DNA of 64,000 nucleotides from Zygnema cylindricum (GCA_037447655.1 JBBHKE010001521.1:210177-274176); one strand, 5' to 3'; positions 45,180 through 57,129 are shown, numbered from the stretch's first letter. The notes: generated by a model not told the origin, from the sequence alone. Program-made: numbers and translations.

Positions 45180-46514
45180 TCGCCTAATGGTAGCAAGCTC
45201 TCGAGTTAAATTATTAATTAAGCGATGAACTGTTATCATCGCTATTTATTGCGCCTCCAAACGGCGATGGAGATTTTGAACTTCATTCCTCAATCGGTCT
45301 ACTTCCGGTGGTGGAGGGGGCCCATCAACATGTGGGACCCTCGGAATTTCCCAAAGATACGTACGCCTCACTTGCACATTTCAAAAACATTGTAAGACCG
45401 CACTTCGAGCATCTAAAAATGCGTTTAGCTCCGGAGTACGAATTGCACGACGTAGAATGGTAAATAACCGTGGGTCCCAAGGGTGATAATGTCGGATTGA
45501 TTCCGGGACATCTATTTCAAATCCAATCGGTCAGCGTACAATCCATGTGAAACGTTCGTCATTAGGCTAAAAATGCCTAAGGTATGGGAAATTTGACGCA
45601 TGGTTGTATGATGCGATGTACAGCCATGTTGGGTGGGCAGGGACATCCGGATGGATGTCGAGAATTTCCGGGACGGGGTTCAACCACCGATCAATAGGCC
45701 TCGCCTCCCCGTAACGCCAATAGTCCGGCCATTCCTCGACCGGGATGTAATGGGCAGCCGTCGATCGGAAGCCATCCATGGCCTCATCTCCGACTGGAGG
45801 CGGGAAAAACCAATCGGGTTTTTCCTCTTGAATTACGACATCACGCTCGGCCGGAATTTGAGGTCCTTCTACCGCCACGAGAGCTCTATCAAGATTCGGT
45901 GATGGTGGAAAAGCAACAACCTCGTCATCGTCTCCATATTCTTCTTCCATGCGTCTCTCCGAGCTCTCCGAAGATTGCCGATCCGAGGTTGAGGGATCGT
46001 CGTCATATCTTGCGACCGAAATGTTTGACGATTCGATTTCTTCCGGTTCTTCCTCCTCTTCCGTAGGCCTTTCCCCTTCCTCAATAGGCTTGTCCGACGC
46101 AGTTCTTGAGGGTTCGTATTCCTCGTCTACCTCCTTACCCTCTTCTACTTCGCGGACACCTTCTTCTTCCGCTCTAATCCCTTCATTTGGTAAATCCCCT
46201 TCCGACACACTTCCCCTTACTACCCTCTCCGTAACCGTCCCTTCCCTCCCCACCGCCTCAGTTTCCTCTATATCATCTATGTTAACACTGAATTCTTCCC
46301 CCTCCCTCAAAACCAACTCAATTCCAACCCTTTCCCTACCGCCCTCTTCCGGTTCCACCCTATTCCCTAACAGTCCTTCGGTTGCACCCCTTTCTCTCTC
46401 TAAGTTCTCCCTTCCACGTATGTCACCCCCCATCGCGGTTACCATTGGAAGTGGACAAAACCGCCTCAGAATGGCAGAGCGCGCTCGTTTGAATGTTCGT
46501 TGGCCGCCCTCCAT
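45180..46514 (-). pseudogene. Unknown acidic protein with coiled-coil-like tail, interrupted
   Basis: From ATG 46514 (MEGGQRTFKRARSAILRRF) the minus frame is open for 315 codons to TAG 45567-45569. It is strongly acidic in the middle and ends with an aromatic-rich part (PVEEWPDYWRYGEARPIDRW). The same frame continues protein-like beyond that stop through PESIRHYHPWDPRLFTIL and VDRLRNEVQNLHRRLEAQ, which looks coiled-coil, interrupted by TGA 45531-45533, TGA 45381-45383 and TAA 45246-45248. The original product was probably about 440 residues. I do not recognise the family. Retroelement or DNA-transposon accessory protein is possible. Confidence 0.5.
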
Positions 46515-46688
46515 TTAAAAAAAATATTATTGTTTAAGCGAAAATATTGAAAAAACACATTTTTGGACGTGAACCACAACCAAAAAGACGCTCTTTTATT
46601 CAGACCTTAACCCAGACAGTCCAACTGTAAAATAGTCCAATATTTACAGTTAGAAAATTGAACCGTTGGCCCTACAACTTAAAAACTC

Positions 46689-46985
46689 ACATTCGAGCGA
46701 CGACAGAATGTCGTCGCTCGTTCGACTCTATTCGAGTTTCCAGATATTGGTTCGACGAAACAACGTCGTTGTCCGCGAATGACATTCGAGAATACCATCG
46801 TTCGATAATTTGAATTAATGTCGTCGCTTGTTTGGTCTAAAGGACGAACCATTGTCGTCGGTCATTTGCACTTTCGAACCAACGAGGTATCCTCATCCAT
46901 TAAATTATGTTTGTCGTATCCATCATTGAAGTGCCGACATGGTGTCGTTGCGTCCACCGCGACAAAGACACGTCATCGCTAGTAC
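46689..46985. repeat. Cluster of GTCGTC/GACGAC hairpins
   Basis: 46694-46720 is a perfect 11-bp stem (CGAGCGACGAC / GTCGTCGCTCG) with a 5-base loop. Partial copies of the motif recur every 35-60 bases up to 46985. Similar motifs occur at 44.9 and 49.1-49.4 kb and in the LTRs of elements G and H. Confidence 0.7.
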
Positions 46986-47236
46986 GCTGTCGCCATAAAT
47001 AAATCGCAAGACACTCGGAAAATAATACTAAAAAACAACAAAACAATGCAAAGTAGTCAACAACATAGAAAAACTCGCACTAATGGAGAGTTAGTGAGAA
47101 GTCAGTATGGAGTTTGAGAGAGAAAGGCGACGTTCAAAAATAGTTTTGTACAAATAATTTAAAAGCACAACAAATTTAAAATATAACAACACATTGTGAA
47201 TGACAATAATAACATAAAAGGAAGGAGGAAACGAAG

Positions 47237-47662
47237 TCAATTAATAAATGGGAGAAAGTTTGCTTGAAAGGGCTTACTTGTACCGTACACTCCGGTAAAA
47301 TGCTTGGGATACTTTTTTATGGTCCTTGGAATGAGTTCAGCTGAGCCGTTATTTTCACAGTCCTTCAACATCCAGTGTATCACTCGCATCCGAGTTGCCT
47401 TAGTGGACATGTGTTGAACTTTACGGTGGGAGACACGTCCTCTGGTATTGGTCGAAGACGGAAAAAAACCTTCCACAATGGCCGTCGGGTTTACCGACGT
47501 TTCGATTTCCGCCTCACTCTCATCCTTGTTCGGAAGTGCGTTTTCCTCGTCGTTCCTCTCATTTTCCTCATCTTGTTCAACCTGAGCGTTATGGGGATTG
47601 TTGGTTTTATTGGTCGGGTTGGCGCCCCAAATTCTATTAAGGGTCCACATACTCTCAAACAC
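47237..47662 (-). CDS. Unknown exon Y1 (acidic region plus basic domain)
   Basis: A 141-codon minus frame begins MFESMWTLNRIWGANPTNKT, passes an acidic segment, and contains RMRVIHWMLKDCENNG followed by RTIKKYPKHFTGVYGTSK. The second paralogue Y2 at 49673-50042 shares the WM..DC..NG...LI.RTIKK.P.HFTG pattern. Just after it the DNA reads CAA|GTAAGC, with a good 5' splice site at 47277, and Y2 has the same site. The real exon likely ends at 47278 and the final codons are intronic. The family is unknown to me. The basic patterned block could be a DNA-binding domain of a transposon protein. Confidence 0.45.
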   Translation of the reverse strand: MFESMWTLNRIWGANPTNKTNNPHNAQVEQDEENERNDEENALPNKDESEAEIETSVNPTAIVEGFFPSSTNTRGRVSHRKVQHMSTKATRMRVIHWMLKDCENNGSAELIPRTIKKYPKHFTGVYGTSKPFQANFLPFIN

Positions 47663-49577
47663 TTAATATCACCTAAAAAATAAGAAGTAGGAGCACCCGA
47701 AAAGAAAGGAAATGGCAACCTAAGCAAATGAGGAAGAAGGAGCGATGGTGTTGTTGCCATTATCACAAATACCTTTATATAATACACGAAATGCAAGTGA
47801 AAATGATTTTGCGCGGTAATATGTGAGGGAATTGCCATTTTGAATTTTTCGTTTAAAATCCAAATTTTGAATTTTAGCATGGCTTTCAATTTAAAAAAAT
47901 ATCAAAACGCGGGAATAGAAGCGGGATCTCGTAAATATTTGCTTCAAAATTGCCAAAATATTTCAAAACTTACGTCGTCGGTGTAATTTACATAGCGCCA
48001 TAGAAACACCTCCAGCTTACATGTTATACGGCAAAAAGATGATTGGAAAAAATGCGGCGTCGTTACCCCGGCAATCGGTTGTTCTAACGTCAGCTATGAA
48101 ACGCGACCAACTTTGGGAATGCGTGGATGATGAACATGCCACGTGTTTTCGGCAACAACCAATGATAATCTTACGACGGCGCATGATCAACTTTCGTCGC
48201 TGGATTACCGCCAATTAGAATTAACATGTATCCTAATATGTGTTTTTTGGTGGTTTTACGTTCAATTAGAATTAACAGTGATACTAATAAGAGGTTGGTT
48301 TGACGTTTGATCTAAGTAAACGCATTCTTATTAGTCTTAAGACCCAATATTAAAATGCATTGATTCTAATAGAACAACCCACCGGGCACCTAATTAAGAT
48401 TAAGGGTCCTCATTTAACGTCACATAACATTCATTCTCTCCGCGAACGACAAGGAAATGAAAATCAATCACTGATTTCAATGTATGTTATGTGGAACGAA
48501 ACGTAAACATATAGTACCTCCCGTTATAGTTTCGTTCATTGTACAATACAAATCTAACTGAATGAACATATTGAAATTGTACGGTTTCATAGCGTTGTAA
48601 CGTAACTGCGTTTTACAGCCCGATGCATAGATTCGACTATACGACGTGACAATGAACGTTTCGCATACGTTATACTCGCACCTATTATACTGTAATCATA
48701 TTCACCGCGTGCGAAACAAACGCTTATTAGAGTCACGAATGAACTTTAAGTGAAAGTACACATACCCGTACATTTCGACGGTTTTTACTCGTACCTATTT
48801 TAGTGTATAATTATGCACGGTGCAATGATTGTATATTCGCAAACCCAAAATAGAATTATGGAATTTTATAGGGGACGACGCCACATCGTACGGATTGTCA
48901 GATTTTGTACTTCTGCCTATTTTACCGTATATGCTACGACGGCGGATCATTTATACCCAAATCAGCGTTATGGAGAAATTACAATTGAACATTTTTTTGA
49001 AAATGGTATTGATACACAAATTAGAGTACATGACACTAATTCATTATATACAATAATAATTTCTATACGCTAATAACGATTCATGGTGTACTTACTATAT
49101 GTATGGTCGTATACGGAAGAATTTCGTCGCCTCCCCGATGCGTTCGACAATTCCAACGGTGGGGCGACGAAACGAAACAATGAACCCCACGTTTCTTTTA
49201 CCACACGGTTTGAATATTGGACGTCGTCGCCTCTTCGACATTTCTTTAGAAGTTAGGTTACACTAACACCTACACGATTAATCGGCATGAAGTCTTTTTT
49301 GGAAACTCCCAACATTAAGGCGACGACGCACTATCGTCACCTCTTCGGTTTCTCTATTATTTGCTGAAACTCCAACGTGGTACCCTTAAATTCACCACAT
49401 TCAGGCGACGACCCCATGTCGTTGCAGGTCCATAGGTTTCTACTCACAACAAAAATCAATTGGACGACATTGCACAACCAACGATCGTAACGACACGAGG
49501 TGGACGGGGGATATAAAAGGCCGTACACAAACATGCAATATGAGGTAGAAACAATTCAATATAAATAATGAAATAAG
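47663..49577. other. Intergenic with one MITE terminus and GTCGTC motifs
   Basis: A mariner-like terminus CGCTAATAACGATTCATGGTG ends at 49088 next to TA. Its last 70 bases resemble the end of the MITE at 22400-22598, but the other end was not found. GCGACGAC/GTCGTTGC-type hairpins lie at 49120-49420. No supported gene. Confidence 0.45.
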
Positions 49578-49672
49578 TCAAATTCCGTTACAAAAAATAG
49601 GAAAGAACGACACACAAATTAGGCAATCGTGGTTTGTTATATGAATGTAAAGACAATGGTAAAAACTCTTAC

Positions 49673-50042
49673 TTGTACGACACAACCCCGTAAAATGTTG
49701 TGGAAACTTCTTGATAGTCCTCGAGATGAGCAGTTTCTCTCCATTTTTGTGACAATCGGCGACCATCCAATTGATTACTCGAAGTCCAGTAATCTTTTTT
49801 GAAACTTGCTACACTTTTCGGGTCGTTGCCGGGACGTTCCCGTGTTTATCACACGGTGAGACCAAATCTTCGGTAATAGCGCCTTCCACGAGGGGGTCCA
49901 CGTCGGGTGATCCTATTTCTTCGCTTGGTGGGTCGGGTCCTTGGGTTTCACTATAATCCATGTCCTCTTTGGCTAACGATGGTAATAATCTAACCGTAGC
50001 GGTGTTTTTTGCGACAAAAATGTGGGAAGTAATAGGCCACAT
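49673..50042 (-). pseudogene. Unknown exon Y2, paralogue of Y1
   Basis: The minus frame from 50042 has an acidic part (MDYSETQGPDPPSEEIGSPD), a TAG after RKV where Y1 has Gln, then LRVINWMVADCHKNGEKLL and RTIKKFPQHFTG. The DNA CAA|GTAAGA marks a 5' splice site at 49672, the same point as in Y1. Conservation of the protein pattern and of the splice site between copies whose flanks differ suggests a real gene family with an intron. This copy is broken by one stop. No following exon was identified. Confidence 0.5.
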
Positions 50043-51190
50043 ATTATAAATAATAAAGATGACGTTTTGGTCAAAAGATGATACAAGGAAAACAATGAAG
50101 ATTCAAAAGCCAAGCTAACTGGAGAATGCGGAAAGACAATGTCATTGTTGGACCGAACGCAGGATATATATACCAAATAAAAATAAAAATATGGGAATAA
50201 AAGGAGGGAAACTATTCCCTATACTTTGGTCGTTCAAAATTTAGATTTTAATATTTTGCGTGCCAGCGAGCTATCCAAATATTTGTAACGACACAAAAAA
50301 GGCGGGAAAGTATCAAAATATTCGTTAGTTTTGAGAGAGAGGGTATGTTCATGGTAAGCGACGGACGATTTTCATGAAAGAGCCATGGTAACAGCCTGGT
50401 TCTAATTGTATGTACGGGTCTGCTTTCAAATGGAGGCGGGTATAAAAGACACTCTATGTGACGTCGTGCTGGAGCCGTAATGTTTGCGTGGACAAAAAAT
50501 TGTCCATGTGTAAATTTGAGCGACCAATCACAAAATGCTTGAGATAAGGTGGTTGGTGAGATTGTACGTTTTGGACGAATTTAGAATAACAGTTTACTCT
50601 AATACGTCATTACATTAACGCTAATACTGGTCACAAGCTGGAGAGACAAACGGAAGAGCATCCATTTTAGAGTTAACACACATATTAGCATGAATTCACT
50701 CTAATAAAGCGAAAAATCCTGACATTATTAGAGTAACAAACCTTTATTAACATACAGTATCCAGGTAAAACGGACAAGTGACCAACTTTTGAAACAGCAA
50801 ACGTTGCGTTAACATTACATCCTTACAAATTATATTTCGTACAACAGGACAACAAATGTAATTAACGGCGAATAGCTAACACTTAAATGCGGTAAAATAA
50901 TCTGACATGTACATTCGAATGTTTTACATTTCTACGTGACGGCGTACTATTTCAAATAAATTGTTCGGGTAATTTTATTAGTGTACTCAAGGTTGGGACC
51001 AACATTTTTTATTTTTGAAGACCCAAATTAGAATTATTAAACAATTAGAATGTATGTTTTTTTCCAAAATTTTCAAATTTTTAAATACGGTAAACCACTG
51101 TAATTGTTATTATACGCTAATAAAACTTCTACGCTAATAGCAATTGGTAGTGTATTGTACAGTACTGTACCGTAATTTCAATGTTGGTGC
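50043..51190. other. Intergenic with one MITE terminus
   Basis: The mariner-like terminus CGCTAATAGCAATTGGTAGTG ends at 51152 beside TA, without visible partner. No gene recognised. Confidence 0.4.
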
Positions 51191-52152
51191 TGTTAGTCTA
51201 TGACAACTGGTGCAGGTGGAGCTGCAGTAGTAGTAGAAGTAGACATACTTAAGCAGAAGCTTTACAATAATTCCTTACAAACAACAACTTTTGACACACA
51301 GTAAAACCTGACTCACAAATCCAATTACCCCAAGAATTAGCACACACACAGAGTAGTACACACACTATTAATTCCCAAAATTACAACATATATGATCCAG
51401 TATACCATAAGATATGAGAGCTGCAAGTTTCCCAAAAATTGCCTATCAATTTCCCATATTCCCAAAACAAGATACCAAAATGTTTCCAAGTCCTAAACTT
51501 TATACACTGAAAGAATGTCTACAGCTCATTAGCTAATTAGGAGTCAGTATCCGTAATAGTGGTACTGTACTGTAGTACGACAAAGTACGTTAATGTACTT
51601 CCAAAAACCAAATTGCAACTAGCCTAAAACTGAATAGTGAAACACAATTTGCTAATCCACTAAGCTACAAAATCATGTTCTAATAAGTATTCACAAATTG
51701 ATATCGTACACCAAATGTTGCTTGCTTAGTTAGCAACTATAGATGCGTCCAGCCCGCTGTGGTATATTTTGTACGAATATCTGGGCTGCTTACGAATCAC
51801 CTCGTCATCCGTGGTCCCCACTCAATTTCCAGCTGTCAGTTTGATCGTAATCATCGGCTGGAATTAATCTTTCACAATTGTATTCACATTTGTCCGATTC
51901 ACTTTTTGTCCGCCCGATTACCCGAATTCAATTGTCCAATTGATGTCATATGCCCAGGTCCATTCCGCACTTCCTGCATAGTCTGAAATGTTGACGCATG
52001 TCTATGTGACCGTACAAATACTCTTAGAGTAACTTCTACACTGTCACACTATTTAAGGTAAATGTAACACCATCCTTAATCCAAAAATATTCTAAGTTAC
52101 AAATCTCCCCTCACAACTCTATCTACTGAGAATAAAGTTTTTCAAAACAACA
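51191..52152 (-). mobile_element. Second-family Copia solo LTR, copy b
   Basis: About 962 bp from TGTTGTTTTG (plus 52152) to CTAACA (51191). Its ATG at 51246 opens MSTSTTTAAPPAPVVI, but TAA follows just before the LTR end. No matching 5-bp flanks are visible. It lies head to head with copy c, 27 bp away. Confidence 0.65.
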
Positions 52153-52179
52153 GGGGTCACGTACGATGATCGTACATGG

Positions 52180-54531
52180 TGTTGTTTTTAGAAAGCTTTA
52201 GTCCTCTCTATGCCTCAGTTGTGAGGGAGAGAGAGTTGTTCAGGACTTAAGTAATATTTGGTTGAATTCGGTTCAGTGCTTACCAAAATTAGTGTGACAG
52301 TGAAGTTGGGAGTTCACGGATCATTCACACTTGGGACACGCGTCGTCACTTGAGAGAAATGCATGAGTATGTCCTCCGTGGACGTACGGAAATTCGGTAG
52401 GACCACGGGACTTCGTGAAGTCACTTCTACGGTGCCAAATCCTCTAATCGGACGACTAAAAGCCACTGCCAACAAATACTGATGAGGCGTGACTAGATCA
52501 CTATCACTTTACGTTGTCTGAACTTCGGTGTAAATATTTGGTAGAACAGATTTTTGTATGTAGTGAATTAGTTGTTTAGTGTTGAGAATGTGGTTTATGA
52601 CATACCTTTAGTGTTGTTTTGGAAGATTCAGTTTCGTACTTGCGTGCGCGTGATTGCGTGCGTACGTATTTACCGAAATTAATGTGGTGGCACGAATGCA
52701 TTTTCGGGTTAAGGGAGAAGTGAAATTAATTGAAGTTCGACGTACGGAAGTACGAATTGAGTGACGCGAACAAACATATGTAAAAGTACGGTTCGCGTAA
52801 GTGAAATGGACGGCGGATCGCGAAGCGATCCGATGTATGATATTCGAAGTATGTAAAATCGTAAAATTGTACGTCGCACGTACGAAACATAATGCGACAG
52901 GTGACATTTATTACATGGGACGCCGCCGGTACGGAGCGTCGTATTTGACAGGTGTACTTTAAATTTGGCGCGCGAGATTTATGGAAAGTACGCCATGGTA
53001 CATAGAATCTATATTGGACAGGTGTACTATTAGGTGTACTTTATTTACGACATACATTTATCGAAAATGACGTGTACCTTAAATGCGACAAGGCGCATTT
53101 ATGACGAAGTACGTGATTTCGGTACGGACAGGATTTGGAACGTACGAATTGATTTCGGCAAGTTGGTCATGGTACACGTGGAGGGCGAACGGCGTCTGCC
53201 GATATTTTTAAGGGACCACATTGTTTTTTATAACACATTATCTAGTGGACCGTACATATGCGATGTCGGTTCACTACGTGGATCTATCTACAAGTGACTA
53301 AGCGAGTTGTCGCTTATGACGCGTATTTTGCGGACGCGTCGGTGAAAATATTTGAAATAACATTGTTTTGTCGTATGTGTAATAATAATTTAGTATTGAG
53401 TATGACAGTTTTTATTTAGATGATCATTTAGGGTTTCGGCAGTTTAATTTGTGTGTTGTCGTACTTGCCGACAAGTGTACGCTTATGATTGGTTGACTTT
53501 CAGGTGTACACTTACAGTTAGGATTATTTGTCGTAATAGGTTCTCATGATGTAATACTACTTAGTGGAAGGTACGTTGGCTATTTTGACATGTAGCAATT
53601 CATTGACAGCTCACAAGTGTATATATAGGAACGAGCTTTGTTAGGAATTAATCATCAATGCTGGTTAGTAAAGTGGGGACCAAAGATGTAGTATTTTAGG
53701 GTTGTCGATTAGGTCATGCACTTTGAATGATATAATGATTATTTGATTATACTTTGATTATACTTTTGTTTATGTGTGATGCATTTGTTTGTTATTATTT
53801 ATTTATGTTATTTTATATATGTTTGATATGCATTGTTTATGCATTTGTCCTAGGGTTTGTTTATGTCGATTATTCCATCAAACCTTAGATGTTGTCATAG
53901 GGTTTGTTTATGTCGATTATTCCATCAAACCTTAGATGTTGTCATAAGGTTTATTTATGTTGATTATTCCATGAAACCCTAAATGTTGTTTGTTGCGTCT
54001 GTGTACGCATATGGAGGATGCATTTCAAATGACTGTTCATTGGCCTAGCTTTGCTTAGCTTTTTGCATTATAGTTTGGGTTGCTTCTGCGGTCTATTTTA
54101 GACCAAAGAACAACATTTAGTACACAGGTATACTCACAGTATTTGTTGTGTTAGAATAGTAGATGTACGGCTGGAATGCCTCCGTACAGCTTAGTGTAGT
54201 TTCGGTGTATAGAAGTAGGACTTAGTGAATTTGATTCATTAGGAACAAATGATATGAAAACTGTACACTCAGTTTTATGTAATTTCATTTCTGCATATCT
54301 CACAGACCTTTGAGCGGAATGGATTTAAATATTGTGTGTGTGTTCCTTTGTATGTTATCTACACTGTGGGATATTTTCAGGACCATTGGATTATTGTACT
54401 GAAAGTTATAGTCTGTCAAAGTCGTTGTTCAGCCATCAGTATTTGTGGAAGCTTCCTCTCTTGATTTGTTCTACGATGACTACTGCTGCATCTTCTTCAT
54501 CTTCAGTGCCAGAAATTTTCTCAGAACAACA
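52180..54531 (+). mobile_element. Second-family Copia solo LTR, copy c, enlarged by an insertion
   Basis: Begins TGTTGTTTTTAG and ends AACAACA, with perfect 5-bp flanks CATGG at 52175-52179 and 54532-54536. The length of 2352 bp is more than double that of its relatives. Sequence from about 52620 to 54090 has no counterpart in copies d and e and is probably an insertion. The ATG at 54476 opens MTTAASSSSSVPEIFSEQ. Confidence 0.8.
53848..53991. repeat. 47-bp tandem repeat, three units
   Basis: Units starting TAGGGTTTG at 53851 and 53898, and TAAGGTTTA at 53945, each followed by a similar TATGT(C/T)GATTATTCCAT block. It lies in the insertion inside solo LTR c. Confidence 0.85.
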
Positions 54532-54755
54532 CATGGTAGGCACTATTCTATCGCATTGTACATGGTATTGTAACATATTGTACCCAAAATCGTTAACGAT
54601 TGGTTTAATGATGTTTGTACATAATAGGTACAATACTTTAGCATTATACATGGTATTGTACAAAAACGAAAGGCCCTTGGCAACCAAAGGGCCAAGCACT
54701 GGGTCGTCCTTGACTATTTTTAACTATATGATTATTTTTTATAATATGTTTCACA

Positions 54756-56130
54756 CATAGTTGGTCAAATTGCGCATTTTTTCATTTTTCCGATTATCAC
54801 GTATTATTCAAGACTTTTGAAAAAATCGCAAAAAAACGTGATGTATGTTGAATTTGGAAATCTTTGGTTCACTAGAAAAGGCTGTGAGGGGAGATTTAGG
54901 ACTTAGAATATTTTCATCTAAGTCAGATTTTACTACTGACCTCTAATAGTGTGACAGTAGCAGTTAGACAGTAGAGTGTACTGTACGACTGCAGAGACAC
55001 GTGTTGACATTTGAAGACAGTGCAGGTATTCCGTAGTGACAACAACACCCACAGCCACGTGTCATTAATCATACGGGCGGTTTAAGTGAATCGTACGGAC
55101 GGAGACTAAGCCGAACATCCGAGAAAGGAGCGTAAGAGGATCGTTGATGCAAACCGAGTCGACGGACGCGATTCAAGTGGGGATCACAGTGACTGAGTGC
55201 GCCGTACGAACTCATGATGATTCGTACCATTTGACCGACAGACATTTTGACTGTTGTGAATAGTGCTGACTAAGCACCGGCAACATTTACTGTACGAACG
55301 ATATCTGTAAATATTTGGGAAACAAATATTTGTTGTTTAGCGTATTATAAAATAGTGTTACATTAGTAGATTTGTTGCAGGTAGCAAATAGGGTTTAGAA
55401 AAGTACTTACGGAATAGTAAAATACAGTTTAGATAGTTTGTTAGAACAAAGAACAGTACTATAGTATAGGGAACATATTTAGTATGGTACAGTAGATACT
55501 CACAGTGAGTATATACTATATAGTTTAGGACTTAGTCAAAATTATGCATCCACTCTTGGGAATATAGTTTTTCTAAAGGCAGTTGATAAGAAACTTGCAG
55601 AGACTATTTCTTATGGTTGACTGGGTCAAATGATATGAAACTTTGTGAGTTGTCATTTTATTATAAGGTGTAACACTGTGTTGAATTTGGTGCTAAGTGT
55701 CCCTTTCAGTCACATTCTGTGTCAGTTGAAAGTTGGCTGTTCGAGAAGGTACTTGATAGCTTCTGTTGGTTTTATGTCTACTTCCACTACAACAGCTGGT
55801 CCTCCACCTACGACGGTGGTTGTAAAACAACAATGTGCTTTCTGTCCGGTAAGCTGTACTAAAAACTGAAAACTCTATGGTGTTTATTGTAACTGTATTG
55901 TTTTTAACAAGAAATATACGGAATTATTCTGGAAATGTAATGACTATTACAAAAAGAGACGGAAAATGTACGAAAAATGTACAAATCGCGGTACATGTAA
56001 AATATACGGTAACATGTACGGAATAGTACGAAATAATAATCATTAACAAATTTTTCAAATCGACCTCTCCGATTTCTACGTATTATTCGCGCGTTTGAAT
56101 TGTGTGTAAAATACGATTTGAACAACTATG
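54756..56130. mobile_element. Inverted-repeat element alpha, host of solo LTR d
   Basis: Ends read CATAGTTGGTCAAATTG and, inverted, CATAGTTGTTCAAATCG. Without the LTR it would be about 380 bp. The adjacent element at 56139-57250 shares the same terminal sequence and part of the body in inverted orientation. Confidence 0.55.
54846..55832 (+). mobile_element. Second-family Copia solo LTR, copy d
   Basis: 987 bp from TGTTGAATTTGG to AACAACA, with flanks ATGTA and ATGTG. The element at 56139-57250 preserves the uninterrupted site (GATGTACTTTCTGTCCGG on the minus strand), which confirms the insertion point. The ATG at 55774 opens MSTSTTTAGPPPTTVVVKQQ. Confidence 0.8.
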
Positions 56131-56196
56131 GTTTCAGACATAGTTGTTCACGTCGTGTAGTGCGAACGATTTAATCGCAACGAATTATACCTTACA

Positions 56197-57129
56197 TGTT
56201 GTTCTGTGACAGTTACACCAACTGAAGATGAGGATGATGCTGGAGTAGTCATCACAGAATTCAGATAAGCAAGAAGCTCTCACAGATGCTCAAAAAATTG
56301 CACACAACTTTGGAACACAACCAAAGATAATTTAGGCAACCAAATGGCAATTGCACACAACTTTGGAACACAACCAAAGATAATTTAGGCAACCAAATGG
56401 CCTACAAATCTGACACAACGCACATAATACACAAAGGAACACAAGTGCAAATTTACACAAAAATTTGCAAACAGATTTGAGAAATATTCTCAGTCAAAAT
56501 ATCAAAAATGTCACAGCATAATTTTGATACAACACGTTCCTAATTCTGAAATGGTTAAGTCCTGTATTTATACCTAAAAGATCTATTCTTCTAAGAGATA
56601 GCAGCCACTCACTACTCTAACTAAGCAAAGAAGACATATCAACCATGCATCAATAATATCAACTATCTGAAAGAATGATACCTGAAAATGTCACGGTATG
56701 TCATACAGAATGAATCTGAACTAAGACACTAATCAAACAAAACACGCTTTTGTACAAACTAGAGATAAGTAACGTCACAAAACACCGTGTACAACACGTC
56801 AAATAATTACTAACGTGGTCTCGGATGACCACCTTCCGTCGGCAGCAAATCTTCACCGTCCATCATTACGAAGTTTCATTCAAGATGAAACTTTTATCTG
56901 ATACCTCGATCTTTATGGTAAGTCTGAATAGTACAAACAGATCTTTGTAGAGTGTCTCATTTACCGTCGCGTGTCCTGAAGTGTGTCACACCGTGAACTC
57001 ACTCACTGTTCACTGTAACATTAATTTTGGTACATACTGAACCAGACTTTCACAAAATATTCTAAGTACGGAGAAAAACACTCCACTCACTTATGAAAAT
57101 TAGTGAGGACTAAAGCTTTCAAAACAACA
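56197..57129 (-). mobile_element. Second-family Copia solo LTR, copy e
   Basis: 933 bp, TGTTGTTTTG (plus 57129) to AACAACA (56197), with perfect flanks TTACA at 56192-56196 and 57130-57134. The ATG at 56252 opens MTTPASSSSSVGVTVTEQ. A perfect 53-bp tandem duplication is at 56297-56402. Confidence 0.85.
56297..56402. repeat. 53-bp tandem duplication
   Basis: Two units starting ATTGCACACAACTTTGG at 56297 and 56350, identical except at the last base. It lies inside solo LTR e and is probably recent. Confidence 0.9.

Noticed and set aside
45949-46518. 189-codon Ser-rich plus-strand frame
   Set aside because: It mirrors the acidic, Glu-rich minus frame at 45567-46514. The minus frame continues protein-like past its stop, so I chose that strand.
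54332-54760. 142-codon plus frame as a host gene
   Set aside because: Only its Ser-rich part at 54476 onward is conserved, and that is the LTR-encoded Gag start. The rest runs out of the solo LTR into flanking DNA.
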